Source of the DNA: Paenibacillus sp. | GTDB lineage: Bacteria > Bacillota > Bacilli > Paenibacillales > Paenibacillaceae | Assembly: GCA_023512345.1 (NCBI GenBank) | Contig: JAILZT010000003.1 | Span: 310,001 to 374,000 of the forward strand | Length of the DNA: 64,000 nucleotides | Direction: 5' to 3' | Shown here: piece after piece, positions 28,664 to 38,944 of the stretch | How the letters are laid out: each line of letters begins with the position of its first letter | Numbering within the stretch: the first letter of the stretch is position 1 | Made by a program: the position numbers and the translations under genes | Notes under the pieces: generated by a model | Told to the model about the DNA's origin: nothing | What the model saw: only the letters and a program-made list of their open reading frames with translations | Databases searched by the model: none

Positions 28664-29917
28664 TTATACGATAGCTCCAGCCAGATCTTCAAACTTAACC
28701 GTACGTTGCTCTCCGGTTCCCATATTTTTCAGGGCGATTACACCATTCTTCAACTCATCTTCACCAAGAATCGCTGTATATCGAGCTGACATGCGATCGG
28801 CAGATTTCATCTGTGCTTTCATTTTTCGACCCAGATAGTCACGTTCTGCAGAGAGTCCAAGACTGCGAAGAATGAATAGCTGCTTCGAAATTTCAATATC
28901 AGCCTCTTGGCCCAGCGCTACAAAATACACATCTAACGGCTTCGCTGCGGAAAGCTCAACTTTCTGATGCTCCAAAATGAGCAAAAGACGCTCCATACCG
29001 ATTCCCAAACCTACACCTGGCTGATCTGGTCCTCCAATTTCTTCGACCAAACCATTGTAACGCCCACCAGCACCAACCGTATCAATAGAACCAATACCTG
29101 CTGCTTTATATTCAAACACTGTATGAGTGTAATAATCCAACCCACGAACAAGTCGTGTATTAATTACATACTCTACTCCCATAGCACTCAGGTGCTCTCT
29201 AACCTTTGCAAAGTGAGTTGTGCATTCTTCATCAAGGCTGTCCAAAATGGACGGCGCATCCGTAAATTTATCCTGATCTACTTTACAGTCCAGTACACGC
29301 AGGGGATTACGTTCCATCCGTCGCTGGCAATCTCCGCAAAGGCTATCTTTCATCGGTCTGAGAAAGTTCAGTAGTTTTTCCCGATAAGCTGCACGGCTTG
29401 GAATATTTCCGACAGAATTAATTTCCACCCGAACGTCACTTAGCCCAAGGTCTTTATAGAACTGGTAACCTAACGATATCACTTCAGCGTCAATAGCCGG
29501 ATCTACCGCTCCAAAGGCTTCTATCCCGAACTGATGGAACTGGCGATATCTTCCTGCCTGCGGACGTTCATAGCGAAACATAGGGCCTATGTAATACAAC
29601 TTGCTGACATCAGGCTCTCCAAACAGCTTATTCTGAACGTAAGCACGTACAACACCAGCTGTTCCCTCCGGCCGCAGCGCTAAGTCCCGATCTCCTTTAT
29701 CTTTAAAGGTATACATTTCACCTTCGACAATATCCGTGGTTTCACCTACACCTCTTTCGAACAACGCCGTATGTTCGAATATAGGTGTACGAATTTCCCG
29801 ATAGTTGAAGCGGTGGCATAAGTCTCTTGCCTTCCCCTCCACAAACTGCCATTTCTCGACGGCACCCGGAAGTACATCCTGCGTACCGGTTGGTTTCTCA
29901 AATCTTTCTTTAGCCAC
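28664..29917 (-). CDS. hisS: Histidyl-tRNA synthetase
   Basis: A class II synthetase of 417 residues. It has motif 2 MFRYERPQAGRYRQFHQ near residue 110, the HisRS signature LVRGLDYYTHTVFE near 258, and GVGLGIGMERLLL (motif 3). The C-terminal anticodon domain is about 325-415. The start is the GTG at 29917, with CAGGAGG upstream. It is the first gene of hisS-aspS and follows a T-box. Confidence 0.98.
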   Translation of the reverse strand: MAKERFEKPTGTQDVLPGAVEKWQFVEGKARDLCHRFNYREIRTPIFEHTALFERGVGETTDIVEGEMYTFKDKGDRDLALRPEGTAGVVRAYVQNKLFGEPDVSKLYYIGPMFRYERPQAGRYRQFHQFGIEAFGAVDPAIDAEVISLGYQFYKDLGLSDVRVEINSVGNIPSRAAYREKLLNFLRPMKDSLCGDCQRRMERNPLRVLDCKVDQDKFTDAPSILDSLDEECTTHFAKVREHLSAMGVEYVINTRLVRGLDYYTHTVFEYKAAGIGSIDTVGAGGRYNGLVEEIGGPDQPGVGLGIGMERLLLILEHQKVELSAAKPLDVYFVALGQEADIEISKQLFILRSLGLSAERDYLGRKMKAQMKSADRMSARYTAILGEDELKNGVIALKNMGTGEQRTVKFEDLAGAIV

Positions 29918-29969
29918 AGTCAATCCCTCCTGAAATAACACTTGAAAAATAACTCTTAAAAAAAACCAA

Positions 29970-30300
29970 AAAATCCCCCGTCCTGTTTATAACAAACAGG
30001 GACGAGGGATTATCATAACCAATAATACACCCGTGGTACCACCCACATTCCGGATCATGAAAAAACACTGAATCCGCTCAAGCGGTTAACGCCCGCCTAC
30101 GCGCATCGGTTACTGGAAGCAACAACTACTCTGCCTGCTTTCACCGTGCGTTCTCGGGGAGGTCATTCATTCGCTCATCAACAGAATCCTTACAGCCTAG
30201 GCCGAAACGGCTATTCATAAATATGAATGCATCCGTTCTTCGGTGGGATTCCTCTCTGGGGTTGTGGGGCCGAATTACTTGTTCCCGTCATCAAAACTTT
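29970..30300 (-). promoter_or_regulatory. T-box leader upstream of hisS-aspS, probably aspartate-specific
   Basis: The T-box core GGGTGGTACCACGGG is at 30031-30045 and the terminator stem TCCCTCGTCCCTGTTTGTT with its complement is at 29973-30010, with AGAGAGG in stem I near 30255. The specifier-loop context GAAUGAAUGACC suggests GAC (30162-30164), an Asp codon. The UGGU bulge pairs with A73 or, by wobble, G73 of tRNA-Asp, but not with C73 of tRNA-His. This supports an Asp sensor. The specifier assignment is by alignment with the leuS leader. Confidence 0.85.
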
Positions 30301-30384
30301 ATGATTAAATCTGTATTATGTTAGATTTTATCGAACCACTGCCCTAAAGTCAAGAAGGGATGCAAATAAAAACAGGCGAGTTGA

Positions 30385-30425
30385 CAAAAAACAAAAAAAT
30401 GACCTGCGGCCGATTGCCGCAGGTC
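30385..30425 (-). terminator. Terminator upstream of the hisS T-box
   Basis: Perfect 9-bp stem ACCTGCGGC/GCCGCAGGT with a 5-nt loop and a U-rich tail on the minus strand. It lies about 220 bp past the stop of the 30647-31105 gene and insulates the T-box. The stretch 30426-30646 holds no clear gene. Confidence 0.85.
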
Positions 30426-30646
30426 CATCATCATATATTATTAAAAAGGGGGTCATGCCTCTATTATAAACACACTATATTAAGGAATCATGAATGTAAT
30501 ATTACGGTTGTATTACAGAAAAGAAAGCGTTTTATTTCTAGAATAAAAAACTCCGACCGACCCCTAAGGGACAGCCAGAGCCTTTCAAATCTAAATAATG
30601 TCTGAGCGGACAGTAGAGCCGCTATTTAAGCTTATCCTAATCCGTT

Positions 30647-31105
30647 CTATTCAAAAACCTCAACAAAGGCATGTTTTCTACGCAAAGCTTCTATAACCTC
30701 AAGATATTTATCCCGCGGAACCTTGAGTTCCATGACATAACGCAGATCATCCAGATCTCCATCGGCTATTTCTGTATCGTTGCGAACTTCCCCATCTTTG
30801 AGACGGTTGTCGTCATCATTTATTGGATCCGTTAGAGCCACCCCCGGAACAAATGCGGTACCCGGAACTCCTGCTGCTCCTGGGACCCCACCTGTTGTCC
30901 CTGCAGCTCCTCCTAATCCACCCGTCATTGACGAGCCGTTATAGGCTACTAAAGGTACCAGAATATTACGGCCGCGGACACCAGTATCCAATGGGTCTGT
31001 AAGAGCTCCTACTTCCACCATCTCAACATTGTACGAGATCAATGCAGTCTTAGCACCTTCTGCTTCGTTCTCATTTCGAAAATAAGCCTGAATTCTTCTA
31101 CTCAT
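30647..31105 (-). CDS. Conserved hypothetical with Gly-rich centre
   Basis: A 152-residue protein in which two similar beta-alpha-beta halves (about 1-40, RRIQAYFRNENEAEGAKTAL; and about 115-152, MELKVPRDKYLEVIEALRRK) flank a central stretch rich in Gly, Ala, Pro and Val (about 55-95, GGLGGAAGTTGG and PGTAFVPG). The start ATG has a good AAGGAGG upstream. The layout is reminiscent of small ferredoxin-like folds found in stress-induced proteins, but I do not recognise the family. It is a single gene. Confidence 0.75.
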   Translation of the reverse strand: MSRRIQAYFRNENEAEGAKTALISYNVEMVEVGALTDPLDTGVRGRNILVPLVAYNGSSMTGGLGGAAGTTGGVPGAAGVPGTAFVPGVALTDPINDDDNRLKDGEVRNDTEIADGDLDDLRYVMELKVPRDKYLEVIEALRRKHAFVEVFE

Positions 31106-31237
31106 TATTATTCCCTCCTTAAATTCTGTATCCGCTTCACTTTGTTCTCGTCATATTATTACCCCGTTTGAACCCTCTTCTAACGAAATGAAGGAAAGTT
31201 AAGCTTTGCTAAAAAATAAAAACCGCTTTCCCACCCC

Positions 31238-31393
31238 TTAGTTACGCGGGATTAGATTGCGGCTTCGTCCTTTCATAATAAGGATTTCTCCTTGGACTTC
31301 GGCTCCTTTAGCTGTTGCATATGCTTCTGTTGGACTCCCTGTCGCAAGCGCAGGTATACTTCTCCAAGCCCAAGCCTTTTGAGATTGTCTCAT
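31238..31393 (-). CDS. Possible 51-residue basic protein
   Basis: An ATG at 31393 with AAGGGG upstream opens 51 codons to TAA at 31238. The product is basic, with a WAWR motif near the start and GRSRN near the end, and is followed by a U-rich tract (31205-31220). It is too short to judge by composition and resembles no family I know. The remaining part of the 31106-31594 gap shows no other gene. Confidence 0.35.
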   Translation of the reverse strand: MRQSQKAWAWRSIPALATGSPTEAYATAKGAEVQGEILIMKGRSRNLIPRN

Positions 31394-31494
31394 TTAGTTA
31401 CCCCTTGTGTGCTGTCGTTATTACATGCCTAGTTTATCCAAACTAAAGAGGCTATATCCGCACTATTTAGCCACTTAATATACGAGGTTCGACA

Positions 31495-31550
31495 CAAAAA
31501 AACGGGCAGCACCTGTTGTTCTTTGTCAGAACCAACCTGCGCAACCCGTT
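31495..31550 (-). terminator. dtd terminator
   Basis: Extended imperfect minus-strand hairpin closed by ACGGG/CCCGT, followed by seven U, starting 45 bp past the dtd stop. Confidence 0.8.
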
Positions 31551-31594
31551 TAGCGGAGAGCAATTTTTACAACCTCATTATTTAGAATATAGTA

Positions 31595-32038
31595 TTATCC
31601 TTGACTATCCAAAATCAACGTCACCGGACCCCAATTAACCAACGACACATCCATCATCGCACCAAAGATCCCAGTCTCTACTTGAAGTCCAATAGCAGCA
31701 AGTTCCCCGTTAAAGTGTTCATACAATAACTTCGCTTCCGCAGGAGCCGCTGCAGCCATGAAATTGGGCCTTCTACCCTTGCGGCAATCCCCGTATAGGG
31801 TAAACTGCGAGACAGATAGTATAGCTCCTCCAACATCTATAACACTAAGGTTCATTTTACCGGCATCATCTTCAAAAATACGCAGTCCTGCGATCTTCTC
31901 CGCCAAATACTTGGCGTCTTTGGCTGTGTCCTCATGGGTTACACCGACAAGTAGCATCAGACCCTCATTGATCTCACCAGTAATAGTACCTTCAACAGTT
32001 ACTTGCGCTTTCTTACAGCGCTGCACAATTACTCTCAT
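31595..32038 (-). CDS. dtd: D-aminoacyl-tRNA deacylase
   Basis: A 147-residue homodimeric enzyme that hydrolyses D-amino acids (and Gly-tRNA-Ala) from mischarged tRNAs. It begins MRVIVQRC, contains the [17 protein letters not shown] motif (about 78-94) with the catalytic region, and ends with the NWGPVTLIL motif, in which the Gly-Pro pair is a family hallmark. It follows relA by 22 bp, as in Bacillus. Confidence 0.96.
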   Translation of the reverse strand: MRVIVQRCKKAQVTVEGTITGEINEGLMLLVGVTHEDTAKDAKYLAEKIAGLRIFEDDAGKMNLSVIDVGGAILSVSQFTLYGDCRKGRRPNFMAAAAPAEAKLLYEHFNGELAAIGLQVETGIFGAMMDVSLVNWGPVTLILDSQG

Positions 32039-32060
32039 TACAGCATTCCAACTCCTTGAC

Positions 32061-34241
32061 CTATTGCATGATACGATGGACTGTATATACGTCTTTCACT
32101 CTTTTTAACCGATCCACTACCGATTGCAGATGATCAGTATTGCGGATGAGAATCGTCATATGAATCATCGCCATTTTATTCTTATCAGATCGGCCAGTTA
32201 CTGCAGAGATATTCGTTTTGCTCTCGGAAACCGCCTGAAGTACCTCATTAAGCAGACCATTTCGATCATGTCCGGTTACCTCAATATCAACACTGTAGTT
32301 CGCTTCCAGATTGCCTTCCCAGTCCACTTCAATGACCCGAGCCGCTTCCTCACCGTCACCATCTCCCGGAATATTAGGGCAATCCTCCCGATGTACGGAT
32401 ACACCGCGCCCCCGTGTAACATAACCAATAATATCGTCGCCTGGAACAGGGTTACAACATCTTGCGAAACGAACAAGCAGATTATCGATCCCCTTCACAC
32501 GAACGCCATTTGTCGGCTGAGCTCGCTTCTCTCCAGAGGATTTGATCTCTTTCATCTCTGACGTAAGCTCTAGATGATTAGCCGCTTCCTCTTGCTCTTT
32601 GCGAAGTTTTTCCGTTAACCGGGAAGCTACCTGCGCCGCCGTGATACCCCCGAAACCTACCGCTGAGAGCATATCCTCAATGTCATTGAAGGAAAATTTC
32701 TTGGCAGCTTCCATCAATTTTTCATCAGAACTCCATTCCGAGACATCCACGTTCAGGCGTTTCAACTCACGCTCAATGGATTCACGGCCTTTTTCTACAT
32801 TTTCCTCACGTTTTTCCTTCTTGAACCATTGCTTGATCTTGCTTCTTGCATGTGAAGATTGAGCAATCTTAAGCCAGTCACGGCTCGGTCCATAAGAATG
32901 CTTCGAGGTTAGGATCTCTACAATATCCCCGGTCTTCAACTTATGATCAAGAGGAACGATACGTCCGTTTACTTTGGAGCCAATGGTCCGATTGCCTACC
33001 TCTGTATGTATCCGGAAGGCAAAATCAAGGGGTACTGAGCCGACAGGCAGCTCAATAACCTCGCCTTTGGGAGTAAACACGAAGACAAGGTCTGAGAAAA
33101 AGTCCATCTTGAGAGATTCAACGAACTCGGAAGCATCCTTAGCCTCATGCTGCAGCTCCAAAATCTCACGGAAGAAAGGCATCCTGTTCTCTGGATTACC
33201 CGTATTGCTGGTCCCTTCCTTATATGCCCAGTGAGCCGCGATACCGAATTCAGCCGTACGGTGCATTTCCCATGTACGAATTTGCACTTCGGTTGGCTCT
33301 CCTCCCGGTCCTACAACCGTTGTATGCAGAGATTGGTACATATTCGCTTTGGGCATAGCAATATAATCCTTGAAACGCCCCGGCATTGGCTTCCAAAGTG
33401 TATGAATAATGCCAAGTGTGGCATAACAATCTTTAATATTGTCGACGATAATACGAATAGCAAGGAGGTCATAAATTTCATTGAACTGCTTGTTTTTAGT
33501 GTTCATCTTGTTATAGACACTGTAGATATGCTTCGGGCGGCCCGAGAGATCGCCTTCAATGCCCATTTCATCAAGCTTGGAGCGAATGCGTCCAATAACA
33601 CTATCGATAAATTGTTCACGTTCTGCCCGCTTCTTATGTACCAAGTTGGCGATACGATAATACTGCTGAGGGTTCAAATAGCGGAGAGCAATATCCTCCA
33701 TTTCCCACTTAATCGCTGATATCCCGAGTCTGTCAGCAATGGGACAGAAAATCTCCAAAGTTTCGTATGAAATACGGCGCTGGCTGTCTTCCGACTGATA
33801 TTTCAGCGTACGCATATTATGCAGTCGATCCGCCAGTTTGATTACGATGACACGAATATCCTGTGCCATAGCAATAAACATTTTGCGGTAATTCTCATTC
33901 TGCTGTTCTTCCTTCGAGCGGAAACGAATTCGCTCCAGCTTGGTTAAACCATCCACAAGCATGGCGCAGGTATCGCCAAAATTCGTGCGTATCTGCTCAA
34001 GTGAGACTGTCGTATCTTCCACAACATCATGCAAAAGAGCTGCAATAATGGATATTACATCCATTTGCATATTGACGACAATATCTGCTACCGCCAGCGG
34101 ATGCAGAATATATGGCTCCCCCGATTTGCGCACCTGTCCAATGTGAGCTTGATCAGCAAATTCATAAGCTTCCCGGATGCGGAGAAGATCTTTTTCTTTT
34201 ATATAGGTGCCGGCCTTGTCAATTAATCGCTCTATGCCCAT
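32061..34241 (-). CDS. relA: Bifunctional (p)ppGpp synthetase/hydrolase (Rel)
   Basis: Controls the stringent response. The ATG at 34241 ([13 protein letters not shown]) matches the usual start, giving 726 residues; upstream in-frame codons are atypical. Order: HD hydrolase with LLHDVVEDT (about 75-83), synthetase with [20 protein letters not shown] (about 245-265), a TGS domain near 390-450, a zinc-finger-like CCNP region near 580, and ACT at the C-terminus (about 650-726). It lies between apt and dtd as in Bacillus, near nucleotide salvage genes. Confidence 0.96.
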   Translation of the reverse strand: MGIERLIDKAGTYIKEKDLLRIREAYEFADQAHIGQVRKSGEPYILHPLAVADIVVNMQMDVISIIAALLHDVVEDTTVSLEQIRTNFGDTCAMLVDGLTKLERIRFRSKEEQQNENYRKMFIAMAQDIRVIVIKLADRLHNMRTLKYQSEDSQRRISYETLEIFCPIADRLGISAIKWEMEDIALRYLNPQQYYRIANLVHKKRAEREQFIDSVIGRIRSKLDEMGIEGDLSGRPKHIYSVYNKMNTKNKQFNEIYDLLAIRIIVDNIKDCYATLGIIHTLWKPMPGRFKDYIAMPKANMYQSLHTTVVGPGGEPTEVQIRTWEMHRTAEFGIAAHWAYKEGTSNTGNPENRMPFFREILELQHEAKDASEFVESLKMDFFSDLVFVFTPKGEVIELPVGSVPLDFAFRIHTEVGNRTIGSKVNGRIVPLDHKLKTGDIVEILTSKHSYGPSRDWLKIAQSSHARSKIKQWFKKEKREENVEKGRESIERELKRLNVDVSEWSSDEKLMEAAKKFSFNDIEDMLSAVGFGGITAAQVASRLTEKLRKEQEEAANHLELTSEMKEIKSSGEKRAQPTNGVRVKGIDNLLVRFARCCNPVPGDDIIGYVTRGRGVSVHREDCPNIPGDGDGEEAARVIEVDWEGNLEANYSVDIEVTGHDRNGLLNEVLQAVSESKTNISAVTGRSDKNKMAMIHMTILIRNTDHLQSVVDRLKRVKDVYTVHRIMQ

Positions 34242-34546
34242 TCTCGTGGTTTCCGTTTCCTTTCTATAATAAAATGAACCCACAAGGGTGTCTAAATCTG
34301 CAGGTTCCATCATTGGTAAATGCCTTATCAGTTCAGTTGAAAGTTTTCTATAATTATGACGCTTACGACGGATTACGTCAACACTTCCCATTCCATGGCA
34401 TTAATGTAAAGACTTAAGCACGAACATTGGACAATTCGTGGCAACTATGAAAATGTTGTTGTAAAAATGCCGCAATCTATTTAATCTAGTAAAGGCGGTT
34501 TGCCGAAGGTAACATTATAACTGAGAAGAAAGAGGAGTGAACTCCA

Positions 34547-35860
34547 TTGCAACGCGAAATTCAAGTTAACGAAAGACTCCCTTGGGCTCCGGGTTTTTTA
34601 CTGAGTCTGCAGCATTTGTTCGCCATGTTCGGAAGTACCGTATTGGTTCCTAACCTGTTCGGAGTTGACCCAGGTATGATTTTGCTGATGAACGGTATCG
34701 GCACACTGCTTTACATTTGGATCTGCCGTGGCAAAATACCTGCCTATCTCGGTTCAAGTTTTGCTTTCATTTCGCCTGTACTTTCTGTTCTATCCAAACA
34801 CGCAGATGATCCCCAAAAGGGATATTCACTTGCTTTGGGCGCTTTTATCGTTACGGGTATCATTTTTGTCCTGGTAGCGTTAATTATTCGCTTTGCTGGA
34901 ACTGGCTGGATTAATGTCGTATTTCCTCCCGCTGTTATGGGTGCTATCGTTGCCACAATTGGTCTTGAACTGGTGCCGGTTGCCGCTCGTATGGCAGGAT
35001 TGATTGCTCCCGAAGGAGTTACAGACTGGACACCGGACGGAAGTATGATCACGATATCCATGGTTACATTAGGCGTAACTGTGATTGGAGCTGTTCTATT
35101 CCGCGGATTCCCTAAGATTATCCACATTCTCATTGGTATCGTCACAGGTTATGGCTTAGCCTATATCATGCAAAAGGTTGATACTGCTGCTATTTCACAA
35201 GCACACTTTTTTGCCACCCCGACGATTACTACCCCTTCCTTCAGTTGGAATGCGATTCTGACGATTATCCCTGTATCCCTTGTCGTTATTGTTGAACATA
35301 TCGGACATTTACTTGTAACGAGCAATATCGTAGGAAAAGATTTGGCTAAAGACCCCGGGTTGGATCGTTCCCTGATGGGTAACGGTATTTCTACCATTAT
35401 TTCCGGATTTGTGGGTTCCACTCCTAATACAACCTACGGTGAAAATATTGGCGTTATGGCTTTAACCAAAGTATATTCAGTGTTCGTCATTGGCGGTGCA
35501 GCGGTTATTGCGATACTGCTATCCTTCTCAGGTACCTTTGCCTCAGTTGTTGCTAACATTCCTATGCCGGTTATGGGCGGGGTATCCCTGCTGCTGTTCG
35601 GCGTAATTGCTGCATCTGGCCTGCGTATTTTCGTAGAACAAAAGGTTGATTTCTCAAAAGCCAGCAATATGATATTGGCTACATTGGTACTTGTTGTGGG
35701 TATTAGTGGGACAACCCTTACTATCGGTGATGTTCAATTGAAGGGTATGGCCCTGGCTACTATCGTAGGTATGCTTCTCTCCCTTTTATTCAAACTCATT
35801 GAAGTGCTTGGTTTGTCCAACGAAGGTAATGACAAGGACAGCGAAAAATCCGCACATTAA
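34547..35860 (+). CDS. NCS2-family uracil/xanthine-type permease (UraA/PyrP-like)
   Basis: A 437-residue transporter with 14 predicted helices. Signatures include the QHLFAMFGSTVLVP segment (about 25-38), PAYLGSSFAFI near 65, and VVIVEHIGHLL near 245, where the Glu-His pair binds the base in UraA. It is most like uracil permeases. Translation starts at TTG 34547 (AGAGGAG 9 nt upstream). It is divergent from relA; no PyrR-type attenuator is visible. Confidence 0.9.
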   Translation: MQREIQVNERLPWAPGFLLSLQHLFAMFGSTVLVPNLFGVDPGMILLMNGIGTLLYIWICRGKIPAYLGSSFAFISPVLSVLSKHADDPQKGYSLALGAFIVTGIIFVLVALIIRFAGTGWINVVFPPAVMGAIVATIGLELVPVAARMAGLIAPEGVTDWTPDGSMITISMVTLGVTVIGAVLFRGFPKIIHILIGIVTGYGLAYIMQKVDTAAISQAHFFATPTITTPSFSWNAILTIIPVSLVVIVEHIGHLLVTSNIVGKDLAKDPGLDRSLMGNGISTIISGFVGSTPNTTYGENIGVMALTKVYSVFVIGGAAVIAILLSFSGTFASVVANIPMPVMGGVSLLLFGVIAASGLRIFVEQKVDFSKASNMILATLVLVVGISGTTLTIGDVQLKGMALATIVGMLLSLLFKLIEVLGLSNEGNDKDSEKSAH

Positions 35861-35894
35861 TCTCACAAGTCATCCGCAAAAAAAATAAATAACA

Positions 35895-35937
35895 AAAAAC
35901 TGGCTGCTCTCCTTTAGGGAAAGCGGCCAGTTTTTTA
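35895..35937. terminator. Bidirectional terminator between uraA-type gene and apt
   Basis: Stem AACTGGC(T)GCT against AGCGGCCAGTT with T-runs on both sides, serving the convergent 34547-35860 gene and apt. Confidence 0.88.
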
Positions 35938-35963
35938 TTATATAGGTCCTCGTAGAGCGGATT

Positions 35964-36482
35964 TTAGTCTTCGTAAGTAAGAAGGGATACAATCTCAATC
36001 TCAGGGAGTTTATTACGTCCGGCAAGCTGCACTAGTTCTATCAGGAAAGCTGCACCCACCACTTTTCCTCCCAGTTGTTCCACAAGGTTAACGGAGGTAG
36101 AAATCGTTCCACCAGTGGCCAAGAGGTCATCCGCAATTAGTACATTTTGGCCAGGCTTAATGGCATCCGTATGGACTGCAAGACGGTCGTTTCCGTATTC
36201 AAGATCATATCCAACCTCAATGGTCTCATATGGAAGTTTGCCGCTTTTGCGGATAGGCACAAAACCCACTCCAAGCGCATAAGCCAGAGGTGCACCGATT
36301 ACAAAACCGCGTGCTTCTGGACCCGCAATCACATCAATCTTCATATGTGCTACTAGATCTTTTAGTTCGTTGATTGCCCGGCGGTACATTTCTCCGTCCT
36401 TAAGCAATGTAGTAATATCTTTGAAGCTGATTCCCGGTTGCGGGAAATCAGGAATTACGCGAATACTGTCTTTTAAATCCAA
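35964..36482 (-). CDS. apt: Adenine phosphoribosyltransferase
   Basis: Converts adenine and PRPP to AMP. The PRPP-binding loop [13 protein letters not shown] is near residue 120 and [18 protein letters not shown] near 55. The start is probably TTG at 36482, giving the usual [11 protein letters not shown]-terminus, with AGGAG 9 nt upstream. An ATG at 36491 abuts that site and looks less likely. Its place next to recJ and relA follows Bacillus. Confidence 0.96.
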   Translation of the reverse strand: MDLKDSIRVIPDFPQPGISFKDITTLLKDGEMYRRAINELKDLVAHMKIDVIAGPEARGFVIGAPLAYALGVGFVPIRKSGKLPYETIEVGYDLEYGNDRLAVHTDAIKPGQNVLIADDLLATGGTISTSVNLVEQLGGKVVGAAFLIELVQLAGRNKLPEIEIVSLLTYED

Positions 36483-36512
36483 AACAATCATCTCCTGGTC
36501 TTTTTGTGAATT

Positions 36513-38915
36513 CTACGATACTCCAAGACGGCGGGAAAGCATCCAGTCCTGAAGCTGTGACGCAGTGCTCTCCATAAAATATTGCTCCATCTCTGCAAGC
36601 TGCCCGAGTCTTACAAAATGCTGTGAAGCGGTTAGGCTTTTGGCTTCAGGCTCTGTAACAAAAGATATAAAACCTTGCTCGCGTTCGATAAACCCCAGCT
36701 CCTCGAACACATCCAGCATCATGGCAAGCATTCTAATGCTCAACTTAGACTGACGGTTAAGATGAAGCAATACCTCATGTTCAGGGACTGGTTGTTCAGT
36801 AATCGGTGCAATTAGTTTATATAATAATTTGAAATGTTCCCTAGTAGGAATCAGGAGCCGCTCACGCCCTTCTCTCACGGGGTGAAGCAATGCAATATTA
36901 TCGGCTTCTGAAGCTGCTGCCAATACGGCATCCAGTTGTTCAGGAGTTTCCGGCATCTCCATCAAGCAGAGTAGAGAAGTACGTCCACTTACTAAGCTTA
37001 CTGTATCCTCAACAGCACCAGAAATCCCAGCTTCCTTATCATATACCCAAAGGGTTAGGCCTTTCAATTGGTTTTGCTCGGAGATTTGTTCCTTACGCAA
37101 TACTGCTGCTGCCCGGTAAGGACCTCTGCCGCTATAAGGAAGCAGCACATCCCTGATTTGCTGAGCATGTTTGACAGCGTCTGCTGCCCCACGCAAATCG
37201 AACACTTGCACATGCTGCACTGCAAGATCCTGCAGCATTAGCTGCGGCTTACGAGATCCATTCCATTCATTGACCGTGAGTTCTGCCAGCACATCAATGG
37301 GAGTCCCTGCAGGCAGAAGCCCAGCAAGGTCTCCTTTTCCAAACGCAACTGCCTCAATACTATCACTGCCCTGCTTCAGCACAAGCTTCAAATGCTTACC
37401 ACCCTGTCCCATAGTTCGTGTCTCTAGGACGGAAGCTCCACGGACAATAAACCTTGGCATCGGATTTGCCATCCCGAAGGGAGCAAGCTTATCCATCTCG
37501 GCAGCACCTTGCAATGTCAAATCTGAAATTGCGACCTCAGCATCAGCCCTTATAACAGGTATGAAATGTTCAGGTGTTAGCACACTCCCAGCGTACTTCT
37601 CCATTGCGTCTGAGAAAGCTTCTAACGAGTCACGGTGAAGACTCATACCAGCAGCTGCCGGATGGCCGCCAAAGTGATCCATCAAGTCACTGCAAGAGGC
37701 AAGTGCCTCATAGATATCCAATCCTGGTATTGAACGGGCGGAGCCCTTACACATGCCTGTCTCAGGATGAATATCCAGAATAATTACGGGTCGGAAATAA
37801 CGATCCAGCAGCTTGGAAGCCACGATACCCACTACTCCCACATTCCAGCCTTCACCAGCAAGAATAATTATAGGGGGAACTTCACCGTTACCAATCCTTT
37901 GTTCCAGCTTGTCCAAGGCTTCCACTACAATTCTGTCTACAACCAGTTGACGTTCCTTATTAATAATATCCAGTTCTCCAGCTAATACTTGAGCCTCTTC
38001 CCATTGGTCAGTCGTGAGCAGCGTTACAGCCCTTCCGGCATGGTCAAGTCGGCCGCTGGCATTGATCCGGGGTGCCATTCCAAAAGCAATATTAACTGCC
38101 GTTACTGTAGACATAGTTACACTGCTGACTTCTAGCAATGCACGTATTCCTGGAAACTTGGACTGTCTCATACTAATTAATCCTCTGCTAACCATAGCCC
38201 TATTCTCACCAAGCAGAGGCATTAAATCCGCAATGGTGCCTATAGCCACAATTTCACACCAGTCCGAAGGAATATCCTCTCCTAATAAAGCCTGAGCGAG
38301 CTTGTAAGCAACACCTACACCAGCCAGTCCCTTAAAGGGATAATTACAATCTGGCAGTTTGGGATTAATCAGCGTATAAGCTGGGGGAAGAACCTCTGGA
38401 GGCTCATGATGATCAGTAACAATTACATCCATTCCAAGCTCATTAGCGTACGTGATTTGTGAACAAGCACTAATCCCCGTATCAACGGTAATAACCAAAG
38501 ATACTCCCTGTTGTAGTGCCCAATCCAGAGCATGATTATGAAGACCATACCCCTCATTAGAGCGGTGCGGAATATAAATGTCGAAAGATGCACCCAAATG
38601 ACGAAGCAAAAAAATCATCAGCGCCGTACTTGAGACACCGTCAGCATCATAATCGCCGTAGACTAGAATATGCTCTCCATCCTCCAAAGCTCTTCTAATT
38701 CGGGGGACCGCTTCCGTCATCCCTTTCAACAGAAAAGGATCATGAAGCTCTTCAGCCCCACCATCCATAAAGGATAAAGCTTCTTGAGCCGTCGTCATTC
38801 CCCGGGCAATAAGCATGGAGGATAACAACGGAGAAATAGAAAGGCTCCGGGCCAAATCCTGTATGGACTCGGGATTGGCTGCCGGAGAGTGCCACTTGTT
38901 TTTTGAATGAAGCAA
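36513..38915 (-). CDS. recJ: Single-stranded-DNA-specific exonuclease RecJ
   Basis: A DHH-family 5'-3' exonuclease of 800 residues. Motif I VYGDYDADGVSSTA is at about 84-97, motif III VTDHHEPP near 156, and DHHA1 with DHFGGHPAAAG near 408. An OB fold follows near 460-560. The C-terminal extension (about 580-800) is longer than in E. coli RecJ (577) and typical of the Bacillus/Paenibacillus form. Translation starts at TTG 38915, after AGGTGAG. Confidence 0.96.
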   Translation of the reverse strand: MLHSKNKWHSPAANPESIQDLARSLSISPLLSSMLIARGMTTAQEALSFMDGGAEELHDPFLLKGMTEAVPRIRRALEDGEHILVYGDYDADGVSSTALMIFLLRHLGASFDIYIPHRSNEGYGLHNHALDWALQQGVSLVITVDTGISACSQITYANELGMDVIVTDHHEPPEVLPPAYTLINPKLPDCNYPFKGLAGVGVAYKLAQALLGEDIPSDWCEIVAIGTIADLMPLLGENRAMVSRGLISMRQSKFPGIRALLEVSSVTMSTVTAVNIAFGMAPRINASGRLDHAGRAVTLLTTDQWEEAQVLAGELDIINKERQLVVDRIVVEALDKLEQRIGNGEVPPIIILAGEGWNVGVVGIVASKLLDRYFRPVIILDIHPETGMCKGSARSIPGLDIYEALASCSDLMDHFGGHPAAAGMSLHRDSLEAFSDAMEKYAGSVLTPEHFIPVIRADAEVAISDLTLQGAAEMDKLAPFGMANPMPRFIVRGASVLETRTMGQGGKHLKLVLKQGSDSIEAVAFGKGDLAGLLPAGTPIDVLAELTVNEWNGSRKPQLMLQDLAVQHVQVFDLRGAADAVKHAQQIRDVLLPYSGRGPYRAAAVLRKEQISEQNQLKGLTLWVYDKEAGISGAVEDTVSLVSGRTSLLCLMEMPETPEQLDAVLAAASEADNIALLHPVREGRERLLIPTREHFKLLYKLIAPITEQPVPEHEVLLHLNRQSKLSIRMLAMMLDVFEELGFIEREQGFISFVTEPEAKSLTASQHFVRLGQLAEMEQYFMESTASQLQDWMLSRRLGVS

Positions 38916-38944
38916 TAGAACTCACCTTTCTCTCACCTTACAGG

